A stretch of 64,000 nucleotides of DNA from Agrocybe praecox (GCA_964017145.1 OZ024850.1:3507457-3571456), one strand, 5' to 3'; shown: positions 10,481 through 22,639, numbered from the stretch's first letter. The notes: a model not told the origin generated them from the letters alone. Made by a program: numbers and translations.

Positions 10481-12237
10481 TCCACATTCGGTACAAAGAG
10501 AAACTTTTTATTTCCCGAGTGACCACTATAATTCAGCAAAACACGATGGCCACTGACTTGTACAATTCGACTTGGTGAGATTTCATTATACCGGCAAAGA
10601 AGAACAGCGCTCGGCAATTGAAGCCTTCTGATCGATGGCCGACACGGCTCATTTGACGGCTTCTGTCAAAAATCGGCTTCGAATCCGTGGGAATGCTGAC
10701 AAAACTTTGGGCGGACTGACTGTCCCTGTTCTTTTCATACTAAGCACCTCACTTACCTTGTTTGGTTATCTTTCGGCCACATTTCTACTATCTAGCGTCA
10801 AGGTCGTTGACAACAGCCCGGGCACGGGGCTTACTTATTCGATTGTGTCCATTTGTTTCTTCATATATGTCCTTTAAATGAAGTCCCTCGGGCAATTAAA
10901 GAAACAGAACGATGTAAAGAGCGTGTACCAGTCGTATTTAATTTCTAAGTAATCGACTGAGTGTCATGAAACAATGTTTCCCATATTTTTCTGTTTTACA
11001 ATGTGAGAATGCGATTGGCGGAGGGATTATTTATCAGACTCGTGTTTCGTTCGGCTGTTTCCTGGAGGGATCCATGTACATCGGTGATACACGGCGTAGG
11101 TACCACCAAATGTCTCGACAATGAAATCAATCAGACGGTCACTATACGTCTACTGGAGTGAATATTGAGCCGTGTTCAATCATGGGTTTGCAATTGATAA
11201 TTATTCAATATTCAGTATCAATCTTCAAAGATTACTTACTGTATAAGTCATATAAGTCACTTTCTTCCAGGCCAGCACAAGAGAAGGTTTAATTCCCTAA
11301 TTTATCTTCGGTCAAAGCCCGAAACACGCGCTAGCTTTGTATTCGGCGAAGAAGGCTATAAATAAAGACAAGTATGTATATCTTATCAGATATATGTATA
11401 CACCGCCACTGCCAGCTCATTTCCTCCACCATTCAACTTGATAACAAATACGAGTGTATCGTTCTCTCTGCTCTCTGCTCTCAATCACAATAGGAGGACG
11501 TCAATCTAACTATCGAACTATACATGGAAATATCGCACTGCGGAAGTTTCATCATAAGTCATGCCGTTCCTTTTCCAATCTTTTTAGTCACTCTAGTTTT
11601 TTCTCTCTGGGTTCTATTCCTACCGTGCGATCCTCTCTTTCTCGACGCATTTTTTATATGCTTAAGCTCCATGATTTGATTTCTCTGGCTCGATTTATTC
11701 CGCCTTCGCTGCGTATAATATATTGTTGAACGTTGAGATTTACCACTGCAAACGGGTTACTTATTTTTGACACGGTATAAAGATTTGAATGCTACAAGGA
11801 GCTCTTGGAACGGCGACTTTGGAATTGATCCGGATATAGTGGTTTTATTTAATGTGGTAATGCTTTCCATTCTCGCGTTCTCATCGAAGTATCTTTTTGA
11901 TTGAGGAACGCGGCCATGTCTCAGCTATGTAGCACCACAGGTCATTCGAGGCTTATCGGATTGTCCTTGGAAGTACGTAACTTCAGGTAATCATCATGTA
12001 CAGACTCCATTACTTTCGGCTGAACATCTTAATCTGTTTTCTGTATGAAATGTCTACAGACTGCCGGAGATACTACTTGCGTAATGCTCTTGGCGCGCGC
12101 CTTTACTCGACTTCGATGCTGGCGGCGTCCAGGTGACATGACTCTGTTAGTTTATCTTAGAGAGATAATTCATCGCAGGGGACTGGTTAAAGGTTAATGC
12201 CTCTGAACATGATTGACCTGGGGTGAGGGGTACATAC
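10481..12237. other. intergenic, no gene recognised
   Basis: No domain or credible multi-exon gene is visible. The block 10687-10721 repeats inverted at 3030-3064. A short segment around 12061-12140 (LPEILL-like reading after a TCTACAG acceptor) resembles the start of an F-box protein but has no support upstream or downstream. The region is otherwise AT-rich unique sequence. Confidence 0.45.
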
Positions 12238-12248
12238 TTTATATAAAG
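12238..12248 (+). promoter_or_regulatory. TATA-type promoter of the cysteine-rich gene
   Basis: The sequence TTTATATAAAG lies about 90-100 bp before the ATG at 12339, a spacing that suits a fungal TATA promoter with a short 5' leader. No other start codon lies between them in a good frame. Confidence 0.5.
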
Positions 12249-12338
12249 AACGATCTTGACGGTAGAAAAAAAACATCGCCTCAAGGTCTACTTGGAAATA
12301 AACACGACCTCTCAAGTTAACACGATCTTCCAGTATCC

Positions 12339-12626
12339 ATGAATCTCAGAAAACTTGCTATCCTCAATGCATACATCTATCTGTCAATTACATCCACCCA
12401 AAATGGGGTCATTGGTGCTGCAGCACAGTCGCTGAAATGCACGACACATGCTGATTGCACGCGTCTCGGCTGTCCCATCGGCCAGCGCGTCTGCGAACCA
12501 GGGCACTGTAATACCTCTGGACTGTGTAGGCGTCCTCTATGCTCAGGTAGGGGTGGGCTCTGTCCGGTGAGATTTGTTTTCTGCATATTTCTGCATAATA
12601 ATAAGGGACTGACGCCTTCGAGTTAG
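12339..12626 (+). CDS. small secreted cysteine-rich protein
   Basis: This 95-residue ORF starts with a hydrophobic leader of about 25-30 residues that ends near AAAQ, consistent with a signal peptide. A compact cysteine-rich part follows, with eight Cys between residues 35 and 75: KC, DC, GC, VC, HC, LC, LC and LC in order. Related sequences occur at 51201-51413 (minus) and, broken, at 17831-18076 and 13073-13280. The shared pattern is Cys-x-x-x-x-Asp-Cys, then CEP or SEPxC, then P-[IL]-C, then CPV. Such proteins in fungi are often secreted, but no function can be assigned. The tail after CPV differs between copies; a GTGAGA at 12569 might be an intron donor, so the 3' end is uncertain. Confidence 0.55.
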   Translation: MNLRKLAILNAYIYLSITSTQNGVIGAAAQSLKCTTHADCTRLGCPIGQRVCEPGHCNTSGLCRRPLCSGRGGLCPVRFVFCIFLHNNKGLTPSS

Positions 12627-13072
12627 TGAGAGCCAAAAGGCTATATGCGGGGTTCCATGATTGGTTGGATGGGATTGGTTACCATTTATATTTCTGGAAA
12701 TTAACAAAAAAAAAAATCATGTGTTCGCTTCGCGTGAATCTGTCCCTGGACCCGGTTGGTTAACGAAACGTTTTGAATGAGCCAAGAAATTTCCATTTAC
12801 ATGGTATAGATTTTTGTGAACCTTTCGACGTCGACATGACAGATTGTCAAGCTTACTATCTGAGTAGGAATGACCGACTGAATGAGCTATAAACGGGCGT
12901 ATTCTACGCAGAGTAATAGGTATGCATGTTATATGATTAATAGAGACCGCAACAAAAATCGAGGAAAAGAATAGAGCTATGTACCAGGAGGGATATAGAG
13001 GGCACGGAAATTAAGCGGGGCCAGCTATATGTCCCTATAAATAGGCTATGCGTTAGGACCGTCGACTTCGAC
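12627..13072. other. intergenic between cysteine-rich loci
   Basis: No gene is seen in this 446-bp stretch. A TATA-like CCTATAAATAGG near 13034-13045 lies about 30 bp before the ATG at 13073 and is probably the old promoter of the decayed locus downstream. Confidence 0.45.
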
Positions 13073-13280
13073 ATGAAGTCTATCAAATATGCCACGAGGA
13101 TCTTCAGCACCGTCTTGCTTCTGATAACTCTACACGAACAGCTGTTCTCCCTGGCAGCGCTATTTTGCCGCACAACCGTGCCAGCTTAGAGTGTACAAGT
13201 ACCAACTAGGTTGTGTGCGAATTCCCATTCTGCTCTTTTGAATTGCGTTGTATGCGTATCGCGCTCGTCTGGCTGTCCTG
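13073..13280 (+). pseudogene. decayed cysteine-rich secreted protein gene
   Basis: The ATG at 13073 opens a 38-codon frame made almost only of a signal peptide (MKSIKYATRIFSTVLLLITL) that stops at TAG soon after. Beyond the stop, bases about 13238-13280 (TGAATTGC...CTCGTCTGGCTGTCCT) align with the Cys-coding part of the gene at 12339 (TGAAATGC...CGTCTCGGCTGTCCC) with indels. I read this as a tandem relative whose mature region is broken. A promoter-like TATAAATA sits just upstream. Confidence 0.4.
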
Positions 13281-13806
13281 TGAGTGCAGACCGCAATGGC
13301 CAATTTAAAGTGGTCAAATTATAATTTCTGCAAGCTTGAAGTTGAATTCACCTTGATATTAACACAAAAAGAGACTTTCGAAAGAAACTATACGCATATA
13401 TCCAAAAGTCCATACAGTACAAAGCGAGTACAAAGAGTCGATTTTGGGATACATTAACATGTAGTAAGTAGTCCATGGCGATCAGATAGATATAAATATG
13501 ACGAATATTGGGTCTTAATTGGTAGTGCTATGATTCGATAAGGTGTCGAAGATCGCTTGAGAACGGAAGGACGAGAAATCAAAGGAAAAAATGGGAGAGC
13601 AGAGCTTTGAGCTTCGAATTGGGGAGAGATGCATAAGTGGCGGAGGTTTGAAGCTGAAGGGCGCTAAGGGCGAAAGAGGGAAAAGAGGGGAAAAAGAAAT
13701 TACGACGGCGTGTGGCGAATGAATAATGGAAAAATATAGATATGGCATTAAAAATAGGTCCTTGGCCATAAAGACCATTTGAGTCGGTAACCTGGCCGTA
13801 CAAAAG
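13281..13806. other. intergenic, 3' flank of the tetraspanin gene
   Basis: No gene is recognised in this stretch. Open frames on the minus strand near 13515-13826 are low-complexity (Phe/Pro/Ser) and probably belong to the 3' untranslated region of the tetraspanin gene. Confidence 0.45.
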
Positions 13807-16149
13807 TCAACGATACTCTCCAGCACCCAGCGAGTTATACTTCACATGGTACGGCGCTAGCGAAGGGTGGGTTTGTTCTCCATTGCCGTCTGTGAGTTCT
13901 CTGAACACGCCGACCTTGTATTCCTGGTGATGCTGCGGCTCTGGAATACCCATACCATTCCCACCATCACCATAGTGTGTCGGAGTAGGCATGCTCGGGT
14001 TTGGGATAAGCGTCGTAGGCGATGTAGGGATGGGCATGGAGATGTCGTTGTAGGGTGTGTTCTGCGATTGGACGGTGGTGTACCCCAAGGAAGGCGCCCC
14101 TCCTAGCGTAAGTGAAGTATTGGATCCAAAGGGTGAGTTGACCCGTTTAAGGATGTCGTCCGCGACGTCCGCACCATATTGATCTGCTAGTTGCCTATGG
14201 GAAATGCGTGAGTTTGATAAATGAATTGGGCGACGGAGAAGATAAGAATATAAGGGAAGGGAAATCGAACAAAAGACTTACGCAGCATAGCCCTCCCAAA
14301 TAACCTTCATCGTTCCTTCGTTAAGCCTATACCTCTCAGGCATCATTCCCTTCCCAAACCTATACGTAACATGGTTGCTGCAAAGTAAACCCGCGAGCAT
14401 CACGCCAATTTGGGCAGGTACCAACGAAAACACGACCGTGTACCACACCTTGAACGAATCCTTCTCGAACTGCATATAGGGCTGCTTACAGCCCGGCTGC
14501 ATCGAGCGAGCATAACACGTCTGCGATACCGTAGCCTCGACAAACGGCGAGTAGTAACCGCAGCAATTCAGTTGATTCTGGATGCGCAATCGCGCTTCGG
14601 CGCCGAGGTCCCGAGACCATTGGGCATTGATTTTGCCTTCGAGGTTGAATGTTCGTTTCTTGTAGGCGATGTAGCCTGGGATCAACATGAACGCGAACGA
14701 TATCCATGTGAGGAAGGTGTACCATGCGAGGAAGGAACGGTTGTTGAGTAGGATCCCGGCCCAGCCAATTAAGGAGGTGAAAACCCCGATGGAAGCTGCT
14801 AGTGTGGATAGAACAAGTTCTGGTCGGTTGCCTGTGCGTAGGACGTCGGCGTGATCCCATACGTCGAACCAGACCAGTAAGAGGACGATTAACGATGCTA
14901 AAGAGTACAGGGAGAGCTAGAAGTCGATTTCGGTTAGTATCAAGATATGAATGAAAAAAAAAGCTAAAAAAAAGATAATAATACAAAAAGACGAAGACGA
15001 AACGAAAAGGCAAAAGTTAGAAGAAAAAAAAGATAGCAGAGAAAAAAGTAGAAGGTAAAGGCACGGGCACCAGAGAAGATCAAGAAGCCCGACTTTAGGC
15101 AGAAACTGTCAATTCGACAGACAGTTAGGAGGTATGGTTAAATGAAAGCTTCGTCGTTGGAGTACTTCGTCGTTTGAACGAAAAAAATGAGGAATAAGAG
15201 TGGGGGGAAAAAGAAAAAACCAAACTCGAATCAAGCCAAAACCAAAGGAAAGAAGAATAGGAGAAAGCAAAATGTTTTGGAAATATTATTAAAAAAACGA
15301 ACGCACCAACATATTAGTCGCAAACAAAATCCACTTAAACTTATTCCACCTCATCTTCCTCTTCACCTGCCCAGTTCCATTATCCGGCATACGCGCCTCA
15401 CCCGCCCGAAATGCCTCTGCACCTCCACCTCTCTTCGGCACATTCAGCTCAGGACCCGCCTCGCCTTTGGTCCCAAACACCCCACTGCGTATTCCGCTTC
15501 TTCTCTTCCTGGTGCCTTCCCCCGTCCCCAAGGGCGACAGCAGCGGATTCGAGAACTTCTGTGGGAGGTAGTTGACACTCAGACTGAGCCCGGACGACGA
15601 GCCGCGGATGCCTGCGCCGGTTGCTGGACTCGATAGTGCCGAATCGAAATGGGGGGTGTTGGGTGGGGTGCTCGAGGCGCTCGAACCACGTTTACTCCCT
15701 GCGAAGGGAGCGGAGGGCAGCTGGAGAGTGTCGCCTACGTTGAGGTTGATGCCCCCGTATCCACCGCCATTGCCGCCAAAATCAGAAGATGAGTTGTTGT
15801 GTCCGTGTCCTTGCATATCTGCTAGGATGTGGCGCGTCGATCCCGATTGGGAGTATGAGGAAATTACAGAGGCGCGTCTGGATAAGGAGTGGTTTGTCGA
15901 GTTGAGTGAGTTGTGTTTGAGTGGTTGGGGCGCGTGGAAGTCGGTGTTGATATTCGAAAATCCGGGGTCAACGTTGGTCAGGTCGATATTGTCGTGGTTG
16001 TTGTTGGTATTAGAATTAGAAGTGACAACGACGGACGATAAGGGAGATGAAGTCGACGATATGGATGAGTTCGCGAGAGGGTGATGCGATTGGGACGATG
16101 TGGAAGAAGAGAACCCGGGTGGAGGGGTTTGGGTATTATTGCGCGTCAT
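13807..16149 (-). CDS. tetraspanin-family membrane protein with a long N-terminal tail
   Basis: Exon 1 (16149-15307) encodes about 280 residues, mostly a Ser/Asn/Thr/Pro-rich cytoplasmic tail, then KFKWILFATNML entering the first membrane segment. Exon 2 starts at 14916 after a GTGCGT...CTAG intron and encodes further membrane segments and the large extracellular loop with the diagnostic CCG motif (LNCCGYY), plus later Cys residues (QTCYARS, PGCKQPY). A last membrane segment follows. A short intron near 14195-14280 joins the last exon (QLADQYG...), a Pro/Ser-rich C-terminus ending at 13807. Tetraspanins organise membrane microdomains. The long N-terminal tail resembles basidiomycete Tsp2-type proteins, which is inference from memory. 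Confidence 0.85.
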
Positions 16150-17630
16150 CGTTCAGGATGAAAAGTCGCGACCGACACAGAAAATCGAGTTGTTGAGAGT
16201 CCCAGTTCAAGTTTACGAAGTGCAGACCGACCATAAAGAATGGTGGGTAAAAGTTGACCCAGCGACAAGACACGGCCAATGAAATCAAGGCCAGGCAAAG
16301 GATGCGAAGGGACGGCGAAGGAAAAAATAAAATAGCGAAATTGAAAATTGCGGTCAACGATGACGCATTTATCATGACTCGAAACACTCACGGAGATGGC
16401 GAATGGGCGTTACTGGGATTTTGGATGCGATTGTGGGTTGTCCGATCCATCTGTATTGGTCAAGTTATGGCGCAGCCAGCGAAAGGTGGTGGTGATCGTC
16501 GACGTTCGATTGTACGGAGAGACGAGTGGATTTTTTTTTCGAGAGTCCGCAAAGGGTTATCCACGCCACGAATGCCATAGGTCCCGCGAGTTCCAGGGCG
16601 AGATGCGGCGATGGCGAATTGTGATGGCGATGAACGGATGCCAAGCCCAGGCCCCAGGTGTTCCAAGAAATTCCAAGGAAGGCAATGGGCAGCACGGGCG
16701 TCGGGCGGAAAACATGCAAAAACAGAAAAAGCGGTTGCGTGAGTAACGTGCTTGGGATGGAAAGATGGATCATCCTTTTCGGAAACCGACAGGGAACAGG
16801 AACTCTGACGAAGATTCATGAAGGCTTGGAACTTTGAAAGCGATCCAAGGGATAGAGTAAAGAAATAAAGGAGGAAGGTGCAAATCGTGGATGGAAAGGC
16901 TTACCGGGTACGGCATCGTAAGACCCTCCGTGCTGCTACTCGCGCTCCCTACACCCCTCTGATGCGAATTCAAATATGGGTGCGTGTCGAGGTACGTGCT
17001 CCAGACGCGCTGCATTTCTGTGACTTGACCTTATGCCGGCGGGTCTGAATTTTATTGGTGTGTGGAAAAGTGCGGGGTATTAAGCTAAAGTCTAATGTAC
17101 AGGAATGACAGGATAGGGCCTGTGGGGTCCCTCGAATGCAGAGCCAGAGCCAGAGGTCGTGGTGGTGGTGATACAGCGATAAGGAAGGTGAATATGAAAT
17201 AAATATGTGTAGCATGTTGAACCACATAGGCCAAGTGACAAGGGCCCAACGTGTGGCATGGTTAGACCGCTTCTGAGACAATACCACTTCGTTTAAACGC
17301 GAGCTTGACCTTATTCGGTTCGTCTGGGACGATGACGGTGAGATTGAAAAGTTGAAATGCTAGTCTAACTACTAGTCTAACTAGCTTCTTGCGGCAAGGG
17401 AACCGAACTCGATTGGGCACGGGGCCGCCTATCGGAAGTGTCCCAGAAAGGAAGGACCAGGTGCGATTTGGCAGGCGCGGGCGGATTAAACGTCGGAGTG
17501 CGGCATTTTCCTGCCGAGTCTGTATTAGCCGATGGATATGGGAAGCGGAGAGAAACAATGTGGAGCGAGTCAACGAACAAAGCTAAGGTAAGAGACATAC
17601 CTTCTGATAATGTTGAATAACTTTACATGA
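16150..17630. other. intergenic upstream of the tetraspanin gene, no confident gene
   Basis: Many short open frames overlap on both strands, which is expected from GC-richer sequence with few stops. One minus-strand segment at 17015-16907 (MQRVWSTYLDTHPYLNS..., followed by GTAAGC) could be a first exon, but I could not follow it into a convincing second exon. The part next to 16149 is presumably the tetraspanin promoter and 5' leader. Confidence 0.35.
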
Positions 17631-17830
17631 TACAAAGCCCTTCCCTGCGGGGTTTTAGCTAGTGTGGCACCCCCCACTGCAGATTCGAGTCCTGAGATTC
17701 GTTCATAGATAATCGTGATGGACAAGTAGACAGACCTATACTTAACACCTCCTCCCAATAACCATCCTGCATCCAGATACATCAATCTTATTCCCTTCTC
17801 ACACAATGGTCTTTCTTCACCACTCTAACA

Positions 17831-18076
17831 ATGCATCCAAAACACTCGTATATAATCCAGCTGCTCACTCCACCCCTTTTCATCCTCCTGCTCATACTTA
17901 CTCACCATACAGCCATGTCTTCCGCCGACATATCATCATGCATCATCAACGTCAACTCGGACTGCCACACGTTCGTGTGTGTCTGGAAAGCGTATCTGCG
18001 AGCCTGCGTATAGCGCCGATGGGCAATGTGAGCTTCTTATTTGTGTGAATCGTGACACGCTATGTCCTGTAAATTT
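17831..18076 (+). pseudogene. frameshifted cysteine-rich secreted protein gene
   Basis: The ATG at 17831 opens a hydrophobic leader (LLTPPLFILLLILT) and then CIINVNSDCHTFVC, which matches the cysteine-rich ORF at 51413-51201. After that Cys, two bases are missing relative to that ORF (GTCTGGAAAGCG against GGGTCTAGCAAGCG). The frame shifts and soon ends in TAG. Nucleotide similarity continues past the stop through TGTGAGC...TTGTGTGAATCGT...TATGTCCTGTA to about 18076. This is a broken copy inside the left arm of the inverted duplication. Confidence 0.6.
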
Positions 18077-18401
18077 CTCCGCTCTGTACTTCATGCACCT
18101 GGAAATTTATTGAACTAATGAATAATTTCCTCAGTTACTTTGAAATTTCTCAGTACGGGATCACTCGTCTTTTGAGGAGTAAATATATACTAGGGGAGGA
18201 TATTTACATGTCACTCTATAATCTGTAAATAAATCGCGACCCGCCTAGATGCGTTTTAAGTGCGAAATGGCGAGCCTATAATACACCACTGTGAGCATTA
18301 GGCTGAAACTGGAATATTATTTCCCACTCCAATCCGACTCGTCCACGACCCTGTGCTCATACCCACAGTCATACTCGTGCACCGAATTGCTAAGATCGAG
18401 C

Positions 18402-19367
18402 TCAACCTCTTCTAATCTGTTCCTTTCCTCTTCCATCCTGCACCGTCGTAGCACCCTCATCATCGCTACCTCGAACCAGTGACCACTCCCCGTAATCCAT
18501 ATCGAACAGATCATCTATGTGGGCTCTCTCCAGATGATATCTAATCTCGGAATTACAACATACAAATCCACAATTGAGGAATGCGCACTCGGCTCGGTCA
18601 TCAGATAAGGCGATGAAAAAGGATGACAAAGCAGGACTTCTCAGGAACGAGGCGCGGCTTGGGGAGATGGGTGTATGTTCGTCGTCGTCGTTGGCGTTTG
18701 TGATCGACAAGGAGCCTCGGGGTGAATGGGATTCGTCAACGTTGGGCGAGATGTGTAATTGAAGCAACTCAGTTACCTCTCCGGTACCAATATCCACAGT
18801 CGTATTCGAGGAACAGTCGTCGAAGTCATACGCCAATTCACAGTCGAAGAGTATAATACTTTCCTCAGTATTTGCTTCAGGATCCTCATGGATAGCGTCG
18901 GCCTTCCAAACCTTCCGTGCGGAACGGAGCTTAAGTGCAAGAGGATCCTCAATACTACAAATATAGTCAGGAAGAGTCATCTGGCTGATGGGTTTCCCTA
19001 CCGTCACCGTACTACACAGTTTCGTCAATCGTAAGCATAAATCATGATGGACTGTAGAGATATGGAACTCGTAAACACACACATACCTAGAATAATCAGC
19101 ACACTCCCTCGTCTTCCTGGCAATCGGCTCGGAAGGTCCTCTCAATCTTTGCATACTCCGACCACGTCCGCCACTAGATCTCGCATGTGGAGAATATATT
19201 GCGTCAATCTGTGTCTTCTGATTCTCGAGCCACTGAAGAAGACCGAGCGCGTCTATCACTTTCTCTTCTTCGTGGTCGCCTGCGCTTTCGTCGTCCTCGT
19301 CGTTCGCGGGCGTAAACTCATCGTTGTTTGTGTGTGTGTGACAGCCCATGAGTGGCACTTGCTCCAT
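18402..19367 (-). CDS. unknown protein with a possible C2H2-type finger
   Basis: The frame from 19367 to 18402 is open throughout and encodes an acidic protein of about 295-321 residues. A likely intron is read through: GTATGTGTGTG at about 19088 to CTGTGTAG at about 19012, 75 nt and a multiple of three, so the frame stays open either way. Near the C-terminus, C-AFLN-C ... H-LERA-H (about residues 260-285) could bind zinc as C-x4-C-x11-H-x4-H. There is no other recognised domain. The start codon is uncertain: a further exon may lie upstream near 19520-19717. It sits between two blocks of the inverted duplication and has no copy in the other arm. Confidence 0.5.
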   Translation of the reverse strand: MEQVPLMGCHTHTNNDEFTPANDEDDESAGDHEEEKVIDALGLLQWLENQKTQIDAIYSPHARSSGGRGRSMQRLRGPSEPIARKTRECADYSRYVCVYEFHISTVHHDLCLRLTKLCSTVTVGKPISQMTLPDYICSIEDPLALKLRSARKVWKADAIHEDPEANTEESIILFDCELAYDFDDCSSNTTVDIGTGEVTELLQLHISPNVDESHSPRGSLSITNANDDDEHTPISPSRASFLRSPALSSFFIALSDDRAECAFLNCGFVCCNSEIRYHLERAHIDDLFDMDYGEWSLVRGSDDEGATTVQDGRGKEQIRRG

Positions 19368-20155
19368 TGAGTCGGAGGAATGACTGCTGGATATACTGGA
19401 TTGGTATCGATACTTAAACCGCTCGGGGATGAATACTTTCGTTGGTCTTTCAATTTAAATAAGGATCATGGTGGGTAATTTAGATTTAGTAGGGGATATA
19501 ATTCGAGGTTTGAAGTTACTTACAGTCCTTTGAGCTCAGCGACGCGTGGATGTGTGAGTATCCCACGCGACCAAGTCATAGAGGATTTTATGGCGTGGAT
19601 CAGTGAAGAACGCGAGAAGGTGGCGATGCAGCGACCAGGAAAGCAATTTATCCTATAGATCAATGAGGTGCGGTTAGTAAGGATTGAATAAAGAGAGGCG
19701 GGATGATTCGATGCCACGACATCCTTGTATTTTTAATATAGTAATCTTCGAACAATGCGACTGATTTATAGTATGTACAGCCCCATTAGACATGGCCATC
19801 GCCCATTCACGATTTAATAATGGAGTCATAACTTTGGAAACTCAAACGACCAGTTTCTATAGATCATGCATTGTTTGATTATGATTCATGACGAAGTGCA
19901 TGCTATACTTGCCATGTGGCGATCTTCATTCCTAATTATAGAACGCGACGCAGGGTCGCTCGTGCTGGAGATTTTAGAAGGGACTCAGGCGACAGGCTTT
20001 GTTCATATTATCTTATTGATTATAGCATAATCATAAGCATATACACCATTGCAGATATGATGTTGTACCCTATCAACGCCAGGTTGCCCAAATTCATAAT
20101 CTAACCGTAAATTCTAATAATAGTGATAATAATAAATTTATAAACGTTCTATCAT

Positions 20156-22251
20156 CTACACGTCATCGTCAAAGCGCCGCTGTTCAGTTTTAAGGATGAA
20201 TATCTGAGGAAATTTGTTAATAAAAAAGCTTCGAAAGACAGAGGATTAACAAGCAACGCACGCCTTCTATAGGCTTATCAACTTCCGAGCCAAGTCTGGA
20301 CTCGTGTGCGGATACATAATCGACTTTTGATGTGAATGCACACCCAGTGACGGATTCCTGGAATATTCGGCGAACGCCAGTCACTGTTAGAAACATTCAC
20401 GAGATTTAATACGAGAGGAATGTCAGTTACCTGGTCTTCAGGAGCGGCGTGGGGGCCTACTTGGGCTTTCAATTTACGTAGATTCATCACCGAGCCCGCG
20501 CCTTTGTGGGCACTCGAGCTGTTGATGGAACCCCGTATGACTCCTCGCGTTTAACCTGCAAATCTTAGATGAGCGAACAGACACTTCGCATTATTGGGCG
20601 TACTTACATGGCCAAGTAGCTGTTGACGTATACTGCATGTACCCAGACAGAGGTAAGAAAACTCAGCTCGGATACATTGGAGAGGAACGTACGTTTGGTC
20701 AGCAAGAAAGATACGCCTAGGAAGATGAGATTTGAGGGCATCGCGGAGTACTATGACAAGGTCAGTGTGGGCATGAAAATAGTTGACGCGACACGTGCAG
20801 TAATTAATACAGTCAATGAACAGGCGCTTAGAAGTTCATGGGTAAGCGGAAGTTATGATAGGAATTGATTACTACATACCCAGTCAGCAGTCCAGAGATT
20901 AAAATGTAGTGCATAACAAGGGCTATCCTTCCATTGGTTCTACACAAAGATAGTCAAGAATATGAAAGAATAGAATCGAGTAGTAGATCACGACTTACGA
21001 TGAGAATGGGGTTCTGGCTTTATTCAAATAATAGCACATGGCAAAAACGAGAGCAATATCGATAGAAGTCGCTAGAGAGAATATCGAATAAATTGACCAC
21101 TTTATGTCGCATTAATACATAACTAGAACAGGCTGTTGAAATATTTTATACTCACCGCCATGTCGTGAAGATCGTCCCAGTCCTTCATTTGGTACCTGCC
21201 GATGAATGTCATCCACTTATCATGTTATAATTAGAAAACATGCCGTGCTTACGCCTTTACTACCAAAACTAGGCCGTAACCTTTAGAATGGTGTAGCAAG
21301 TTGATTTAGCGTTGACTCACTAATCCCGGTCACTGCGCAGTAAGGGTTTAGCATTAGCGCGTCAGGTATTCGTAAATGAAATCAAGGTGACTCACCAGCC
21401 CCAGCTGTGACGAATAATAACTAAGATACAAGTAAACACTTCTCTCTTACAAAAGACACCCATTTAGCTCTTACCACTACAATAGACCAGACGCCATAGA
21501 AATGTCCACCAACTAGCGGTCTCCAGCATTAACGATTTCCTGCACAGTGAAAGAAGGCTACTCACGTTTCCAGACCCTGAGAGCATACAAGCTCTGAACG
21601 ATAACAACAATAGCAACCTAGTCAAAATCACAATTTATTGGTAACGCCGAGTAGCATTGGAAAAAGGAAACATACATTGAAAACCATTTGAAGCTGAAGG
21701 GCGAGTTTTGGGGATTGCGTTAACACGACATCGCGCAGCGCTCAATTGAGGCGCTCCTACCTTGAGGCTCCTTCAATCGAAACATTGAATCCATTGCAAG
21801 GGGGCCAAGCATACTGGTCAAAGAAACATAACGCACCATACAACTTGGAGCGTTGGGGATACATTCCCATACGTCGAAATGAGATGATAGTACATGACAT
21901 GTGTTGTGATGGATAGATGAATGGCATCGAGTATCCTATGACAAAATGAAAGTGGGGGTAAGCCTGGGGTTCTCAGAACGCGAAAGGAGACGACGCACAT
22001 TAGGACCGCGACCTGTGATGGAGATATAATTTGAGCGAAGATCTCTGCATTGGCGTGTTACTGACCGCAATTTTCTGGAAGTTCAACCCTTAGGATAGTT
22101 CAGGTAATAGTAATACGCCTGACTGCACGAAATGCCGAAAAGACTGCGTGGAAATGAGGATTTTCAACGGTGAATCACGTAATAGGGGTGCGTACATGGA
22201 TGCTATGATGTCCCCAATGAATCCAGCTCCCAGCGTGTTGTCGACGGACAT
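20156..22251 (-). pseudogene. DUF6534-type seven-helix membrane protein gene, broken copy
   Basis: This is the diverged, inverted partner of the intact gene at 48603-50729. The ATG at 22251 gives MSVDNTLGAGFIGDIIAS, followed after an intron by the motif around QAYYYYLNYPK. Just after it the sequence reads AAG GGT TGA, where the intact copy has AAG GAT TGG, and one further base is missing, so the frame is destroyed in exon 2. Downstream exons are still recognisable (LDAIHLSITTH, the KREPLVGGHF exon, the VNSYLAML-type exon), as is the last exon CGGCGCTTTGACGATGACGTGTAG. Splice sites are largely preserved, so inactivation is probably recent compared with the duplication. Confidence 0.75.
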
Positions 22252-22287
22252 TTTGTTAGTAAAAACGAGTGTGAAGGAGAAAACGAG

Positions 22288-22317
22288 GTGGAAGTGGAAG
22301 TGGAAGTGGAAGTGGAC
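22288..22317. repeat. short hexanucleotide microsatellite (TGGAAG)n
   Basis: About five tandem TGGAAG units lie 40 bp upstream of the start codon of the broken DUF6534 gene, in its former 5' leader. The intact copy at 48.6 kb has only a CT-rich leader at the matching place, so the expansion arose after duplication. Confidence 0.8.
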
Positions 22318-22639
22318 GTAAACGATGGGTGAAAGTTGACTTGTCTCTGTCGCGTCCTGAACATCGTTTAACCATGACCACCGGGTCGGCCCGAAAGATA
22401 AGATAAGATAAGACGGGCCAATATCAAAAACATGCAACGAAGTACTTTCCGTCGTTCGTCCATATCTTAATCTGGTCTATGAAGATCTTTAAATATATTG
22501 GTAAATACGCCACCCCATCTTTCGTTTTCTGCCTGTACCCCATTTCCCCCTGAACGGTGTTTATATGTCTCTGGACTCTGTAAGACAGTTCTTCTTCCAT
22601 GCCGGAATTTAACACATGTGATATTTGACATAGGTTCAG

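Larger units (their letters stand above)
17630..22420. repeat. left arm of a diverged inverted segmental duplication
   Basis: Two blocks here match the right arm (48.45-51.68 kb) in inverted orientation and mirrored order. Block 1, 17632-18076, includes AAAGCCCTTCC...GGGGTTTTAGCT and the cysteine-rich pseudogene; it matches 51680-51210. Block 2, about 20020-22420, holds the DUF6534 pseudogene; it matches about 48450-50870. The gene at 18402-19367 lies between the blocks and has no counterpart in the right arm, so either it was inserted here or it was lost there. Confidence 0.75.

Noticed and set aside
16250..17620. Several 60-119-codon frames on both strands
   Set aside because: They overlap each other in GC-richer sequence, lack domains and could not be joined into a gene with consistent splice sites.
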